A DNA stretch of 64,000 nt. Source: Solimonas sp041659605. GTDB taxonomy: Bacteria > Pseudomonadota > Gammaproteobacteria > Nevskiales > Nevskiaceae. The translations under genes and the position numbers were made by a program. Positions 27,730-35,946 of the stretch are shown here, one piece after another (positions within the stretch are counted from its first letter, which is position 1; each line of letters starts with the position of its first letter). The notes beneath the pieces were generated by a model. The model was given only the letters and a program-made list of their open reading frames with translations, was not told the origin of the DNA and did not search any database. The stretch is from assembly GCA_041659605.1 (NCBI GenBank), contig JBAZXW010000020.1, positions 21,666 through 85,665 on the forward strand, in the 5' to 3' direction.

Positions 27730-29178
27730 ATGAACAAACCTGACCTCCCTCGCCGCCGCTACGACGCCGGCGTCCTCAAGTACAAGCAGATGGGCTACTG
27801 GCAGCCCGACTACGAGCCCAAGGACACCGACGTGATCTGCCTGTTCCGCATCACGCCACAGGCCGGAGTCGACCCCGAAGAGGCAGCCGCCGCGGTGGCC
27901 GGCGAATCGTCCACGGCGACCTGGACCGTGGTCTGGACCGACCGCCTCACCGCCTGCGACAGCTATCGCGCCAAGGCCTACCGCGTCGACCCGGTGCCGA
28001 ACAACCCGGAGCAGTACTTCGCCTGGGTCGCCTACGACCTCGTGCTGTTCGAGGAGGGCTCGATCGCGAACATGACCGCGAGCCTGATCGGCAACGTGTT
28101 CTCGTTCAAGCCGATCAAGGCGGCGCGCCTGGAAGACATCCGCATCCCGGTCGCCTACGTGAAGACGTTCAAGGGACCACCGACCGGGCTGATCGTCGAG
28201 CGCGAACGCCTGGACAAGTTCGGTCGCCCGCTGCTCGGCGCGACCACCAAGCCGAAACTGGGCCTGTCCGCCCGCAACTACGGCCGCGTGATCTACGAAG
28301 GCCTCAAGGGCGGCCTCGACTTCATGAAGGACGACGAGAACATCAACTCGCAGCCGTTCATGCATTGGCGCGACCGCTTCCTCTACGTGATGGATGCGGT
28401 CAACAAGGCCTCGGCCGCGACCGGCGAGGTCAAGGGCAGCTACCTCAACGTTACCGCCGGCACGATGGAGGCGATGTACGAGCGCGCCGAGTTCGCCAAG
28501 GAACTGGGCAGCGTCGTCGTGATGGTCGACCTCGTCATCGGCTGGACCGCGATCCAGTCGATGGCCGAATGGTGCCGCAGGAACGACATGCTGATGCACA
28601 TGCACCGCGCCGGCCACGGCACCTACACGCGGCAGAAAAATCACGGCGTCAGCTTCCGCGTGATCGCCAAGTGGCTGCGCCTCGCCGGATGCGATCACCT
28701 GCACGCCGGCACCGCAGTTGGAAAGCTCGAAGGCGATCCGCTGACCGTGCAGGGCTACTACCACGTCTGCCGCGACAGCCACACGAAGACCGATCTGACA
28801 CGCGGCCTGTACTTCGACATGGACTGGGCCGACACCAAGAAGGTGATGCCGGTGGCCTCCGGCGGCATCCACGCCGGCCAGATGCACAAGTTGCTCGACC
28901 TGTTCGGCGACGACGTGATCCTGCAGTTCGGCGGCGGCACGATCGGCCATCCGCAGGGCATTCAGGCAGGCGCGACCGCGAACCGCGTCGCCCTCGAGGC
29001 GATGGTCAAGGCGCGCAACGAGGGCCGCGACATCGCGGCCGAAGGCCCGGAGATCCTGCAGCAGGCGGCACGCTGGTGCACGCCGCTGAAAGCGGCGCTC
29101 GATACCTGGGGCGACATCAGCTTCAACTACACACCGACCGACGCGAGCGACTTCGTTCCCACCGCGAGCGCCGCCTGA
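27730..29178 (+). CDS. cbbL: RuBisCO large subunit, red-type form I
   Basis: 482-residue catalytic subunit that carboxylates ribulose-1,5-bisphosphate. The N-terminus (YDAGVLKYKQMGYWQPDYEP) and GESSTATWTVVWTDRLTACD place it in red-type form I, IC by resemblance. Active-site segments are intact: GRPLLGATTKPKLGLSARN (catalytic Lys), GGLDFMKDDENINSQPFMHW (carbamylated Lys and metal ligands), HRAGHGTYTR and the loop-6 motif GTAVGKLEGDP. First gene of cbbLSXFPZA; ATG follows GGTGAG. Presence of cbbX agrees with the red-type assignment. Confidence 0.97.
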   Translation: MNKPDLPRRRYDAGVLKYKQMGYWQPDYEPKDTDVICLFRITPQAGVDPEEAAAAVAGESSTATWTVVWTDRLTACDSYRAKAYRVDPVPNNPEQYFAWVAYDLVLFEEGSIANMTASLIGNVFSFKPIKAARLEDIRIPVAYVKTFKGPPTGLIVERERLDKFGRPLLGATTKPKLGLSARNYGRVIYEGLKGGLDFMKDDENINSQPFMHWRDRFLYVMDAVNKASAATGEVKGSYLNVTAGTMEAMYERAEFAKELGSVVVMVDLVIGWTAIQSMAEWCRRNDMLMHMHRAGHGTYTRQKNHGVSFRVIAKWLRLAGCDHLHAGTAVGKLEGDPLTVQGYYHVCRDSHTKTDLTRGLYFDMDWADTKKVMPVASGGIHAGQMHKLLDLFGDDVILQFGGGTIGHPQGIQAGATANRVALEAMVKARNEGRDIAAEGPEILQQAARWCTPLKAALDTWGDISFNYTPTDASDFVPTASAA

Positions 29179-29191
29179 GGAGGACTCCACG

Positions 29192-29626
29192 ATGATGACC
29201 AACCCCACCGGCCGCATCACCCAGGGTCAGTTCGGCTTCCTGCCGGACCTGAGCGATGCCGAAGTCCGCGCGCAGATCGAGTACGGTCTGCGCAAGAACT
29301 ACGCGTGGAGCGTCGAGTACACCGACGATCCGCATCCGCGCAACACCTACTGGGAAATGTTCGGCATGCCGATGTTCGATCTCCAGGACGCCGCCGGCGT
29401 GCTGATGGAGGTGCGCAACTGCCGCAAGACCTTCCCGAACCATTACATCCGCCTGATGGCCTTCGACTCCACGCGCGGCATGGAATCGATCGCGATGAGC
29501 TTCCTCGTGCAGCGGCCGGCCGCCGAGCCCGGCTTCGGCCTCGTGCGCCAGGAAACCAACGGCCGCAGCCTGCGCTACACGGTGCAGGGTTATGCCGCCG
29601 CCAGGCCCGAAGGCGAGCGGTATTGA
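29192..29626 (+). CDS. cbbS: RuBisCO small subunit, red-type
   Basis: 144-residue small subunit of the L8S8 enzyme. ITQGQFGFLPDLSDAEVRAQ and WSVEYTDDPHPRNTYWEMFG are characteristic, and the C-terminal extension typical of red-type small subunits (EPGFGLVRQETNGRSLRYTV), which forms a beta barrel in the solvent channel, is present. Starts 13 bases after cbbL with AGGAGG upstream; ATG ATG gives a one-codon ambiguity. Confidence 0.96.
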   Translation: MMTNPTGRITQGQFGFLPDLSDAEVRAQIEYGLRKNYAWSVEYTDDPHPRNTYWEMFGMPMFDLQDAAGVLMEVRNCRKTFPNHYIRLMAFDSTRGMESIAMSFLVQRPAAEPGFGLVRQETNGRSLRYTVQGYAAARPEGERY

Positions 29627-29627
29627 C

Positions 29628-30542
29628 GTGGCCGACGACATCGCCATGAACACCGCGCCTGCGAGGATCGATTTGCGCGCGCTGCTGCGCGAAGCCGACG
29701 TCACGCCGGTGCTCGACCAGCTCGACCGCGAGCTGATCGGCCTGGCGCCGGTGAAGCAGCGCATCCGCGAAATCGCCGCGCTGCTGGTGGTGTCCAAGGC
29801 GCGCAAGCAGCTCGGCCTCGAAGCGCAACCGCCGTCGCTGCACATGTGCTTCACCGGCAACCCCGGCACCGGCAAGACCACGGTGGCGACGCGCATGGCC
29901 AGCATCCTTCATCGCCTCGGCTATGTCCGCAAAGGCCACCTGGTCGCGGTCACGCGCGACGATCTGGTCGGCCAGTACATCGGCCACACCGCACCCAAGA
30001 CCCGGGAAGTGCTCAAGCGCGCGATGGGCGGCGTGCTGTTCATCGACGAGGCCTACTATCTGTATCGCCCCGAGAACGAGCGCGACTACGGTCAGGAAGC
30101 GATCGAGATCCTGCTGCAGGTGATGGAAAACCAGCGCGACGACCTGGTCGTCATCCTCGCCGGCTACAAGGACCGGATGGACACCTTCTTCCGCTCGAAT
30201 CCCGGCATGTCCTCACGCATCGCCCATCACATCGACTTTCCCGACTACAGCGAGGACGAGCTGTTCCGCATCGCCCAGAGCATGCTCGAACAGATGCACT
30301 ACCGCCTCGACGCCGCCGGCGAGACCGCCCTGCGCGAATACATCGGCCTGCGCCGCACGCAGCCGAACTTCGCCAACGCGCGCTCGATCCGCAACGCGCT
30401 CGACCGCGCGCGCCTGCGCCAGGCCAACCGTCTGTTCGCACAGGCAAGCGACGGCGCTACGCTGGACGCGCAGGCCCTGAGCGCGCTGACCGAAGCCGAC
30501 TTGCGCGCTTCGCGCGTGTTCGCCCAATCATCCAACCACTGA
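29628..30542 (+). CDS. cbbX: red-type RuBisCO activase CbbX
   Basis: AAA+ hexamer that threads the C-terminus of red-type CbbL to release inhibitory sugar phosphates. Walker A CFTGNPGTGKTTVATRMA, pore loop region VTRDDLVGQYIGHTAPKT, Walker B GGVLFIDEAYYL, and sensor/arginine-finger segments GMSSRIAHHIDFPDYSEDEL and NARSIRNALDRARLRQANRL are near-identical to known CbbX. Start uncertain: GTG 29628, one base after the cbbS stop (304 residues), or ATG 29646 (298 residues); neither has a strong ribosome site. Confidence 0.95.
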   Translation: MADDIAMNTAPARIDLRALLREADVTPVLDQLDRELIGLAPVKQRIREIAALLVVSKARKQLGLEAQPPSLHMCFTGNPGTGKTTVATRMASILHRLGYVRKGHLVAVTRDDLVGQYIGHTAPKTREVLKRAMGGVLFIDEAYYLYRPENERDYGQEAIEILLQVMENQRDDLVVILAGYKDRMDTFFRSNPGMSSRIAHHIDFPDYSEDELFRIAQSMLEQMHYRLDAAGETALREYIGLRRTQPNFANARSIRNALDRARLRQANRLFAQASDGATLDAQALSALTEADLRASRVFAQSSNH

Positions 30543-30551
30543 GGACAGGCC

Positions 30552-31637
30552 ATGGTCATGCGCATGCGCACCGGGCGGACGACGCTCTCCAAATTCCTGA
30601 TCGACCAGTTGCACGGCGAGCCGGATCAGGGCCAGCTCGCCGGCCTGCTGGTCGACGTCGCCGCGGCGATCAAGGCCATTGCCGCGGTCACCGCCAAGGG
30701 CGCGCTCGAAGGCGGCCACGGCTTTGCCGGCGCCGAGAACGTGCACGGCGAACAGCAGATGCAGCTCGACGTGCTTGCCGACACGCTGATGGTCGAACAC
30801 TGCGAATGGGGCGGCCTCGTCGCCGGCATGGCTTCCGAGGAGCACGAGCAGCCGATCGAGATTCCGGCAGACGTGCATCGCGGTGCATATCTGCTGGTAT
30901 TCGATCCGCTCGACGGCTCGTCCAATGTCGCGATGAACGTCGCCGTCGGCACAATCTTTTCGGTGCTCAAGCACGCGAAGTCCGAAGCCCCGAGCACCGC
31001 CGACTTCCTGCAGCCCGGGACGCAGCAGGTCGCCGCCGGCTATGCGATCTACGGCCCGGCGACGATGCTGGTGCTTACGGTCGGCAAGGGCACGCACGGC
31101 TTCACGCTCGACCGCGAAGTCGGCAACTTCGTGCTGACGCACCCGGCCATCAGCATCCCCGAAGAGACCGGCGAGTTCGCGATCAACACCAGCAACGAGC
31201 GCTTCTGGGAGCCGCCGGTGCAGCGCTACGTCACCGAATGCAAGGCCGGCGCGACCGGCATCCGCGGCCGCGACTTCAACATGCGCTGGATCGCGTCGAT
31301 GGTCGCCGACATCCACCGCGTGCTGATGCGCGGCGGCGTGTTCATGTACCCGCGCGACTACAAGGAGCCGAGCAAGCGGGGGCGTCTGCGCCTGCTCTAC
31401 GAGGCCAATCCGATCGCCTTCGTCGTCGAACAGGCGGGCGGCGCGGCATCGACGGGCCGGCAGCGGCTGCTCGACGTGACGCCGGAAAAACTGCATCAGC
31501 GGATCCCGGTGATTCTGGGATCGAAACACGAGATCGAGCGCATCGCGCGCTACCACGCCGAGTTCGACAGCGGCACCGACAAGCCGTACCACTCGCCGCT
31601 GTTCCGCGACCGCTCGCTGTACCGTGCCGAAGCCTGA
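30552..31637 (+). CDS. cbbF: fructose-1,6-bisphosphatase, class I (CbbF)
   Basis: 361-residue enzyme hydrolysing fructose-1,6-bisphosphate (and possibly sedoheptulose-1,7-bisphosphate) in the regenerative Calvin cycle. Metal and phosphate motifs: ASEEHEQPIEIP, LVFDPLDGSSNVAMNVAVGT, and C-terminal RLRLLYEANPIAFVVEQAGG (substrate-binding Tyr/Glu). Length is normal for cbb-type class I FBPase. ATG 30552 follows AGGACAGG, 9 bases after cbbX. Confidence 0.96.
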   Translation: MVMRMRTGRTTLSKFLIDQLHGEPDQGQLAGLLVDVAAAIKAIAAVTAKGALEGGHGFAGAENVHGEQQMQLDVLADTLMVEHCEWGGLVAGMASEEHEQPIEIPADVHRGAYLLVFDPLDGSSNVAMNVAVGTIFSVLKHAKSEAPSTADFLQPGTQQVAAGYAIYGPATMLVLTVGKGTHGFTLDREVGNFVLTHPAISIPEETGEFAINTSNERFWEPPVQRYVTECKAGATGIRGRDFNMRWIASMVADIHRVLMRGGVFMYPRDYKEPSKRGRLRLLYEANPIAFVVEQAGGAASTGRQRLLDVTPEKLHQRIPVILGSKHEIERIARYHAEFDSGTDKPYHSPLFRDRSLYRAEA

Positions 31638-31667
31638 CATCCCCTAAGATCCCCTGAGATCAAATCC

Positions 31668-32540
31668 ATGTCCGTCAAGAATCCGATCGTCGCGGTCACC
31701 GGCTCCTCCGGCGCCGGCACGTCCACGGTCATGCACAGCTTCGAGCACGTCTTCCGGCGCGAGAAGCTCAACGCCACGATCGTCGAAGGCGACGCCTTCC
31801 ATCGCTACGACCGCAAGTCGATGCGCACTGCGCAGAAGGAGGCCGAGAAGAAAGGACATCGGAACTTCAGCCACTTCGGCCCCGAGGCAAACCTGCTCGC
31901 GGAGCTCGAACAGGCCTTCGTGGAGTACGGACAGTCGGGTCGATGCAAGCTGCGCCATTACATCCACAACGAGCAGGAAGGCACTGCCGCTGGCCAGGAC
32001 CCGGGCACGTTCACGCCGTGGGCGGACAACGATCCGGGCACCGACCTGCTGTTCTACGAAGGCCTGCACGGCGGTTACGCGGACGAACAGCATAACGTCG
32101 CGCGCCACGTCGACCTGCTGATCGGCGTCGTACCGATCATTAACCTGGAATGGATCCAGAAACTGCATCGCGACAAGGGCGAGCGCGGCTACTCGCATGA
32201 AGCCGTCGTCGACACGATCCTGCGGCGCATGCCGGACTACGTGAACCACATCTGCCCGCAGTTCTCGCGCACGCACGTCAACTTCCAGCGCGTGCCGACG
32301 GTGGACACGTCGAATCCGTTCATCGCCAAAGACATCCCCAGCCCCGACGAGAGCATGGTGATCATCCGCTTCGCCGATCCGCACGGCATCGACTTCCCCT
32401 ACCTGCTGTCGATGCTGCACGACGCGTGGATGAGCCGGCCCAACTCGATCATCGTGCCCGGCGGCAAGATGGGTCTGGCCTTGCAGCTGATCCTGACGCC
32501 GATGATCCTGCGCCTGATGGACCTCAAGCGGCGCGCCTGA
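31668..32540 (+). CDS. cbbP: phosphoribulokinase
   Basis: 290-residue kinase converting ribulose-5-phosphate to RuBP, the defining second enzyme of the Calvin cycle. P-loop VTGSSGAGTSTVMHSFEHVF has Thr in place of the usual Lys, as is normal in the bacterial octameric PRK class. EGDAFHRYDRKSM (catalytic Asp/Arg), LLFYEGLHGGYADEQHNVAR and VPTVDTSNPFIAKDIP also match. Starts 30 bases after cbbF. Confidence 0.96.
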   Translation: MSVKNPIVAVTGSSGAGTSTVMHSFEHVFRREKLNATIVEGDAFHRYDRKSMRTAQKEAEKKGHRNFSHFGPEANLLAELEQAFVEYGQSGRCKLRHYIHNEQEGTAAGQDPGTFTPWADNDPGTDLLFYEGLHGGYADEQHNVARHVDLLIGVVPIINLEWIQKLHRDKGERGYSHEAVVDTILRRMPDYVNHICPQFSRTHVNFQRVPTVDTSNPFIAKDIPSPDESMVIIRFADPHGIDFPYLLSMLHDAWMSRPNSIIVPGGKMGLALQLILTPMILRLMDLKRRA

Positions 32541-32550
32541 GACGAGATGC

Positions 32551-32578
32551 GCCAGATGAGAGACGCCAGATGAGAGAC
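32551..32578. repeat. 14-bp tandem duplication at the cbbZ start
   Basis: GCCAGATGAGAGAC occurs twice head-to-tail (32551-32564 and 32565-32578). The second copy provides the cbbZ start codon (32570). The first copy and an upstream ATG (32547) form an eight-codon frame whose TGA overlaps that start (ATGA). Confidence 0.9.
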
Positions 32579-33280
32579 GTCGACCTGCTGATCTTCGATC
32601 TCGACGGCACGCTGGTCGACACCGCGTCCGAGATCGCCGACACCGTCAACGACGTGCTGTCCGAAGCGGGCCTGTCCGCGCAGGAGCCGGCGCGCATCCG
32701 CGGCTGGATCGGTCACGGCGCGCGCACCACGCTGCGCCGCGCGCTGCTGGCGCAGCCGGACAACTACGCCGATCGCATCGACATCGATGCCCTGCTCGGT
32801 CCGCTGATGCGCCGCTTCGACTTCTTCCACACCCGCCGCTGCGGCACCTCCAGCGAGCTGTTTCCGGGCGTGCGCGAAACGCTTGACGCCCTGCGCGGCC
32901 GCGGCCAGTGCATGGCGCTGCTGACCAACAAGGAAGCGCGCTTCACTGCGCAGGTTCTGCGCCGGCACGAGCTGCGCGGCTACTTCGGCCCGGCGATCTC
33001 CGGCGACAGCCTCGACCAGCGCAAGCCGAGCGCAATACCCGTAAAGCACTGCGTCGACTGGCACGGCGCGCGGGCCGAGCGCACCGTTTTGATCGGCGAT
33101 TCCGGCGTCGACGCACAGACCGCGCGCAATGCCGGCATCGCGTTCTGGGCCGTGCCCTACGGCTACAACGGCGTTACGCCAGTCGAACACACAAAGCCGG
33201 ACCGCCTGCTGTCGCACTTCGGCGAGCTGCTGCAACTCATCGCTCCGCGCGTATCCGCCCCCTCCACCGGAGCCGCCTGA
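32570..33280 (+). CDS. cbbZ: phosphoglycolate phosphatase (CbbZ/Gph)
   Basis: 236-residue HAD phosphatase that removes 2-phosphoglycolate made by RuBisCO oxygenation. Motif I LLIFDLDGTLVDTASEIA (nucleophile Asp), motif II MALLTNKEARF, motif III Lys in QRKPSA and motif IV VLIGDSGVDAQTARNAG are intact; the cap region GWIGHGARTTLRRAL is typical of Gph. Start at ATG 32570, inside the second copy of a 14-bp tandem repeat, so translation may be coupled to a minicistron. Its stop overlaps the cbbA start. Confidence 0.93.
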   Translation: MRDVDLLIFDLDGTLVDTASEIADTVNDVLSEAGLSAQEPARIRGWIGHGARTTLRRALLAQPDNYADRIDIDALLGPLMRRFDFFHTRRCGTSSELFPGVRETLDALRGRGQCMALLTNKEARFTAQVLRRHELRGYFGPAISGDSLDQRKPSAIPVKHCVDWHGARAERTVLIGDSGVDAQTARNAGIAFWAVPYGYNGVTPVEHTKPDRLLSHFGELLQLIAPRVSAPSTGAA

Positions 33281-34344
33281 TGGCCCTGATTTCGCTGCGC
33301 CAGCTGCTGGACCACGCGGCCGAGCACCGCTACGGCCTGCCCGCGTTCAACATCAACAACCTCGAACAGATCCAGGCGATCCTGCAGGCCGCCGACAGCT
33401 GCGACAGCCCGGTGATCCTGCAAGCCTCGGCCGGCGCGCGCAAATACGCCGGCGAGCCGTTCCTGCGGCGCATGGTCGAGGCCGCGGTCGAGCTGTACCC
33501 GCACATCCCGATCTGCCTGCACCAGGATCACGGCGCCTCGCCCGGCGTCTGCCAGCAGTCGATCCGCAGCGGCTTTTCCAGCGTGATGATGGACGGCTCG
33601 CTCAAGGACGACATGAAGACGCCGGCGAGCTACGACTACAACCTGCGCGTCACCGCGCAGGTCGCCGAGATGGCGCACGCCGTCGGCGTGTCGGTCGAAG
33701 GCGAACTCGGCTGCCTGGGCTCGCTGGAAACCGGCACCGCGGGTGAAGAGGATGGCGTCGGCGCCGAAGGCGTGCTCGATCACGCGCAGCTGCTGACCGA
33801 TCCCGACCAGGCCGCCGACTTCGTCGCCCTAACTGGCGTCGACGCGCTCGCCATCGCCATCGGCACCAGCCACGGCGCCTACAAGTTCAGCCGCCCGCCG
33901 ACCGGCGACATCCTCGCGATCGATCGCATCCGGGCAATCCACGCGCGCATTCCCGACACGCATCTGGTGATGCACGGTTCGTCGAGCGTGCCGCAGGAAT
34001 GGCTGGACGTGATCCGCGAACACGGCGGCGAGATCAAGGAAACCTACGGCGTGCCGGTCGAGCAGATCCAGGAAGGCATCCGCCACGGCGTGCGCAAGGT
34101 CAACATCGACACCGACATCCGCCTGGCGATGACCGGCGCGATGCGCAAGGCGATGGCGACCCGGCGCGACGAATTCGATCCGCGCGCCTTCCTCAAGGCC
34201 GCGACCGCCGCGGCGCGCGATCTGTGCCGCGCGCGCTTCGAGGCCTTCGGCAGCGCCGGCCAGGCCGCGAAGATCCATCCGGTGGCACTGGACCAGCTGG
34301 CGGCGCGTTATGCCAAGGGCGAACTGCGTCCCTCGATTCATTGA
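33280..34344 (+). CDS. cbbA: fructose-1,6-bisphosphate aldolase, class II (CbbA)
   Basis: 354-residue Zn-dependent aldolase of the Calvin-cycle type, joining DHAP to glyceraldehyde-3-phosphate or erythrose-4-phosphate. ICLHQDHGASPGVCQQSI contains metal-binding and catalytic residues; VEGELGCLG, IGTSHGAYKF, VMHGSSSVPQEWLD and GVRKVNIDTDIRLAMTGA follow in the standard order. ATG at 33280 overlaps the cbbZ stop. Last gene of the cbb operon; a hairpin follows. No transketolase, GAPDH or PGK gene is in the window. Confidence 0.95.
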   Translation: MALISLRQLLDHAAEHRYGLPAFNINNLEQIQAILQAADSCDSPVILQASAGARKYAGEPFLRRMVEAAVELYPHIPICLHQDHGASPGVCQQSIRSGFSSVMMDGSLKDDMKTPASYDYNLRVTAQVAEMAHAVGVSVEGELGCLGSLETGTAGEEDGVGAEGVLDHAQLLTDPDQAADFVALTGVDALAIAIGTSHGAYKFSRPPTGDILAIDRIRAIHARIPDTHLVMHGSSSVPQEWLDVIREHGGEIKETYGVPVEQIQEGIRHGVRKVNIDTDIRLAMTGAMRKAMATRRDEFDPRAFLKAATAAARDLCRARFEAFGSAGQAAKIHPVALDQLAARYAKGELRPSIH

Positions 34345-34350
34345 GCCCAC

Positions 34351-34391
34351 CCTCAGTCCTCTCCCCCACCGAGTGCGGGAGGGGACTGAGG
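34351..34391 (+). terminator. long hairpin after cbbA
   Basis: CCTCAGTCC (34351-34359) pairs with GGACTGAGG (34383-34391), extended inward by CTCCC/GGGAG around an 11-base loop. No T run follows, so it could be a rho-dependent or mRNA-stabilising structure, or a dispersed intergenic repeat of the CTCTCCC type. Confidence 0.6.
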
Positions 34392-34452
34392 GGGCTGCCC
34401 AGAGGCCGCCGCCCACCGATTGACGGATGCGGATCGCAGGTGTACAACACCC

Positions 34453-34468
34453 GTACCCGCAGGGGTAT
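34453..34468. promoter_or_regulatory. CsoR/CstR-type operator before the second YeeE/YedE cluster
   Basis: GTACCC-GCAG-GGGTAT: inverted repeat with one mismatch to ATACCC-N4-GGGTAT and the same half-site spacing as at 26325. It is 66 bases upstream of the first YeeE gene. A purine-rich GGAGGAG at 34481-34487 follows, with no start codon at normal distance. Confidence 0.65.
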
Positions 34469-34533
34469 GTAATCCCTGACGGAGGAGAGCACATCAATCA
34501 ACCCGGTGCCGCAATGGACGGCGGGAGCGCTGC

Positions 34534-35049
34534 ATGAATGGCATACCCAAACCGCTGTGGAATCCCTATGCAGCGGGCGTGTTGCTCGGCCTCGGCTTGC
34601 TGCTCACTTTCGTCCTGACCGGGCACGGGCTCGGCGCCAGCGGTTTCTCGACCTCGCTGACGGCCACCGCCAGCCACGTCGTCGCGCCGTCCGCCACTGA
34701 ATCGAGCGAGTACTTCGGGCCGATGGTCGAGGACAGCAGCCTGCTCGACCTGTGGATCACGTGGCAGATGTTCGGCGTCGCCATCGGCGCGCTGGTCGGC
34801 GCGATGAGCGCGGGGCGCTTCCGCTGGACGATCGACGGCCCCACCCGTCTGTCCATCGCCCGCCGCCTCGTGCTCGCGGTGATTGGCGGCACCATCGCCG
34901 GCTTCGGCGCGCGCCTGTCGCTGGGCTGCACCAGCGGCATGGGCCTGTCCGGCGCGGCGACGCTCGCCTCCGCCGGCTTTCTGTTCCTGATCGGATTCTT
35001 CGCCACCGGCGCGGCCTTCGGCATGCTCATGAAGAGGTACTGGCAATGA
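34534..35049 (+). CDS. YeeE/YedE-family sulfur transporter half, first subunit
   Basis: 171-residue membrane protein. N-terminal NPYAAGVLLGLGLLLTFVLT, a periplasmic loop with a YFGPMVED segment, then three helices with LSLGCTSGMGLSGAATLAS holding the conserved Cys of the YeeE channel. With the next gene it forms a complete transporter, likely for thiosulfate or sulfane sulfur. ATG 34534 has GGGAG upstream. A tiny frame (ATG 34514) ends in the overlapping ATGA of this start. Confidence 0.87.
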   Translation: MNGIPKPLWNPYAAGVLLGLGLLLTFVLTGHGLGASGFSTSLTATASHVVAPSATESSEYFGPMVEDSSLLDLWITWQMFGVAIGALVGAMSAGRFRWTIDGPTRLSIARRLVLAVIGGTIAGFGARLSLGCTSGMGLSGAATLASAGFLFLIGFFATGAAFGMLMKRYWQ

Positions 35050-35654
35050 TTTTCCCGCTCGAGTACACCGGCCCGGTGTCCGGCCTGATCTGCGGCGGCG
35101 TCTTCGGCTTCGCGCTCGAGCGCGCCGGATTCGCCAGCGGCTGCAAGCTCACCGCGCAGCTGCGCTTCACCGACTGGGCCGTGTTCAAGGTGATGTTCAC
35201 CGCGATCCTGGTCGCGGCGACCGGGCTCTGGATCCTGCAGCTGCTGGGCATGATGGCCAAGGAAGACATCTTCATTCCGACGACGTACTTCTGGGCCACG
35301 CTGCTGGGCGGCGTCGGCGTCGGCGCCGGCATGGCGATCGGCGGTTACTGCCCCGGCACGTCCGTGGTCAGCTTCATGTCCGGGCGCATCGACGGCTTCG
35401 TGTTCTTCCTTGGCATCCTCGCCGGCACCGCCGCGTTCGCCGGTGCCTACACCTGGGTCGAGCCGCTGATGAATGCGCTGCCCGGCCCCGAAGCGCAGAC
35501 CGTTTCGGAACTGCTTGGGGTGCCGGACTGGGTGATTCTGATTGCCCTCGGCGCCGTATTTGCCACTGTGGCCTGGTTTACCCGCAATCCGGCTCGTGCG
35601 GCCGGTGTCGCCTGCGCCACCGTTACGCCATCGACACGCCCGGTGTCCGCTTGA
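35046..35654 (+). CDS. YeeE/YedE-family sulfur transporter half, second subunit
   Basis: 202 residues with five or six hydrophobic helices. GGVFGFALERAGFASGCKLT and AIGGYCPGTSVVSFMSGRID carry the two conserved cysteine motifs of YeeE/YedE. It overlaps the first half by 4 bases (ATGA). Larger than the equivalent subunit at 25300, so the two transporters are paralogous rather than recent duplicates. Heads a run of four genes of sulfur-related or unknown type on the same strand. Confidence 0.88.
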   Translation: MIFPLEYTGPVSGLICGGVFGFALERAGFASGCKLTAQLRFTDWAVFKVMFTAILVAATGLWILQLLGMMAKEDIFIPTTYFWATLLGGVGVGAGMAIGGYCPGTSVVSFMSGRIDGFVFFLGILAGTAAFAGAYTWVEPLMNALPGPEAQTVSELLGVPDWVILIALGAVFATVAWFTRNPARAAGVACATVTPSTRPVSA

Positions 35655-35662
35655 GATCTCCC

Positions 35663-35935
35663 GTGAAAAAATGCGCTCCTTCCCGTCTTTCAGCCGCCGT
35701 GGGCAGCCTGCTGCTCGCGCTCGGTACCGTCGCCGCGATGCCCGCCGCCCAGGCGGAAGACACCACCATGACTCCGGAAGCGAGCGGCGCCCCGGGAACG
35801 CCGGCGGCAACGCCAGGCACGAGCACCGGCACGTCAGGCGAGGCCGCTGATTCCACCGGCGACAAGGATCGTCCGAGCAGCCCGTGCGCGCCCAAGAAGA
35901 AAAAGCGCAAGAGCCCCTGCGCGGTCGGCGGCTGA
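35663..35935 (+). CDS. small secreted Pro/Thr-rich protein with Cys-flanked lysine tail
   Basis: 90 residues; family not recognised. A clear signal peptide (SAAVGSLLLALGTVAAMPAA, cleavage after AQA) precedes a low-complexity Thr/Pro/Gly/Ser region, then a short tail SSPCAPKKKKRKSPCAVGG in which two SPC motifs bracket six basic residues. Start chosen at GTG 35663 (KK then hydrophobic core); TTG 35651 would overlap the previous stop. Two cysteines could carry a persulfide or bind metal; this is inference. Compact spacing in the YeeE-rhodanese cluster supports expression. Confidence 0.55.
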   Translation: MKKCAPSRLSAAVGSLLLALGTVAAMPAAQAEDTTMTPEASGAPGTPAATPGTSTGTSGEAADSTGDKDRPSSPCAPKKKKRKSPCAVGG

Positions 35936-35946
35936 ACGGCCGCAAG

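Noticed and set aside
31688..31720. P-loop of phosphoribulokinase with Thr instead of Lys, as a possible inactivating change
   Set aside because: This substitution is normal in bacterial octameric PRK, so it is not a defect.
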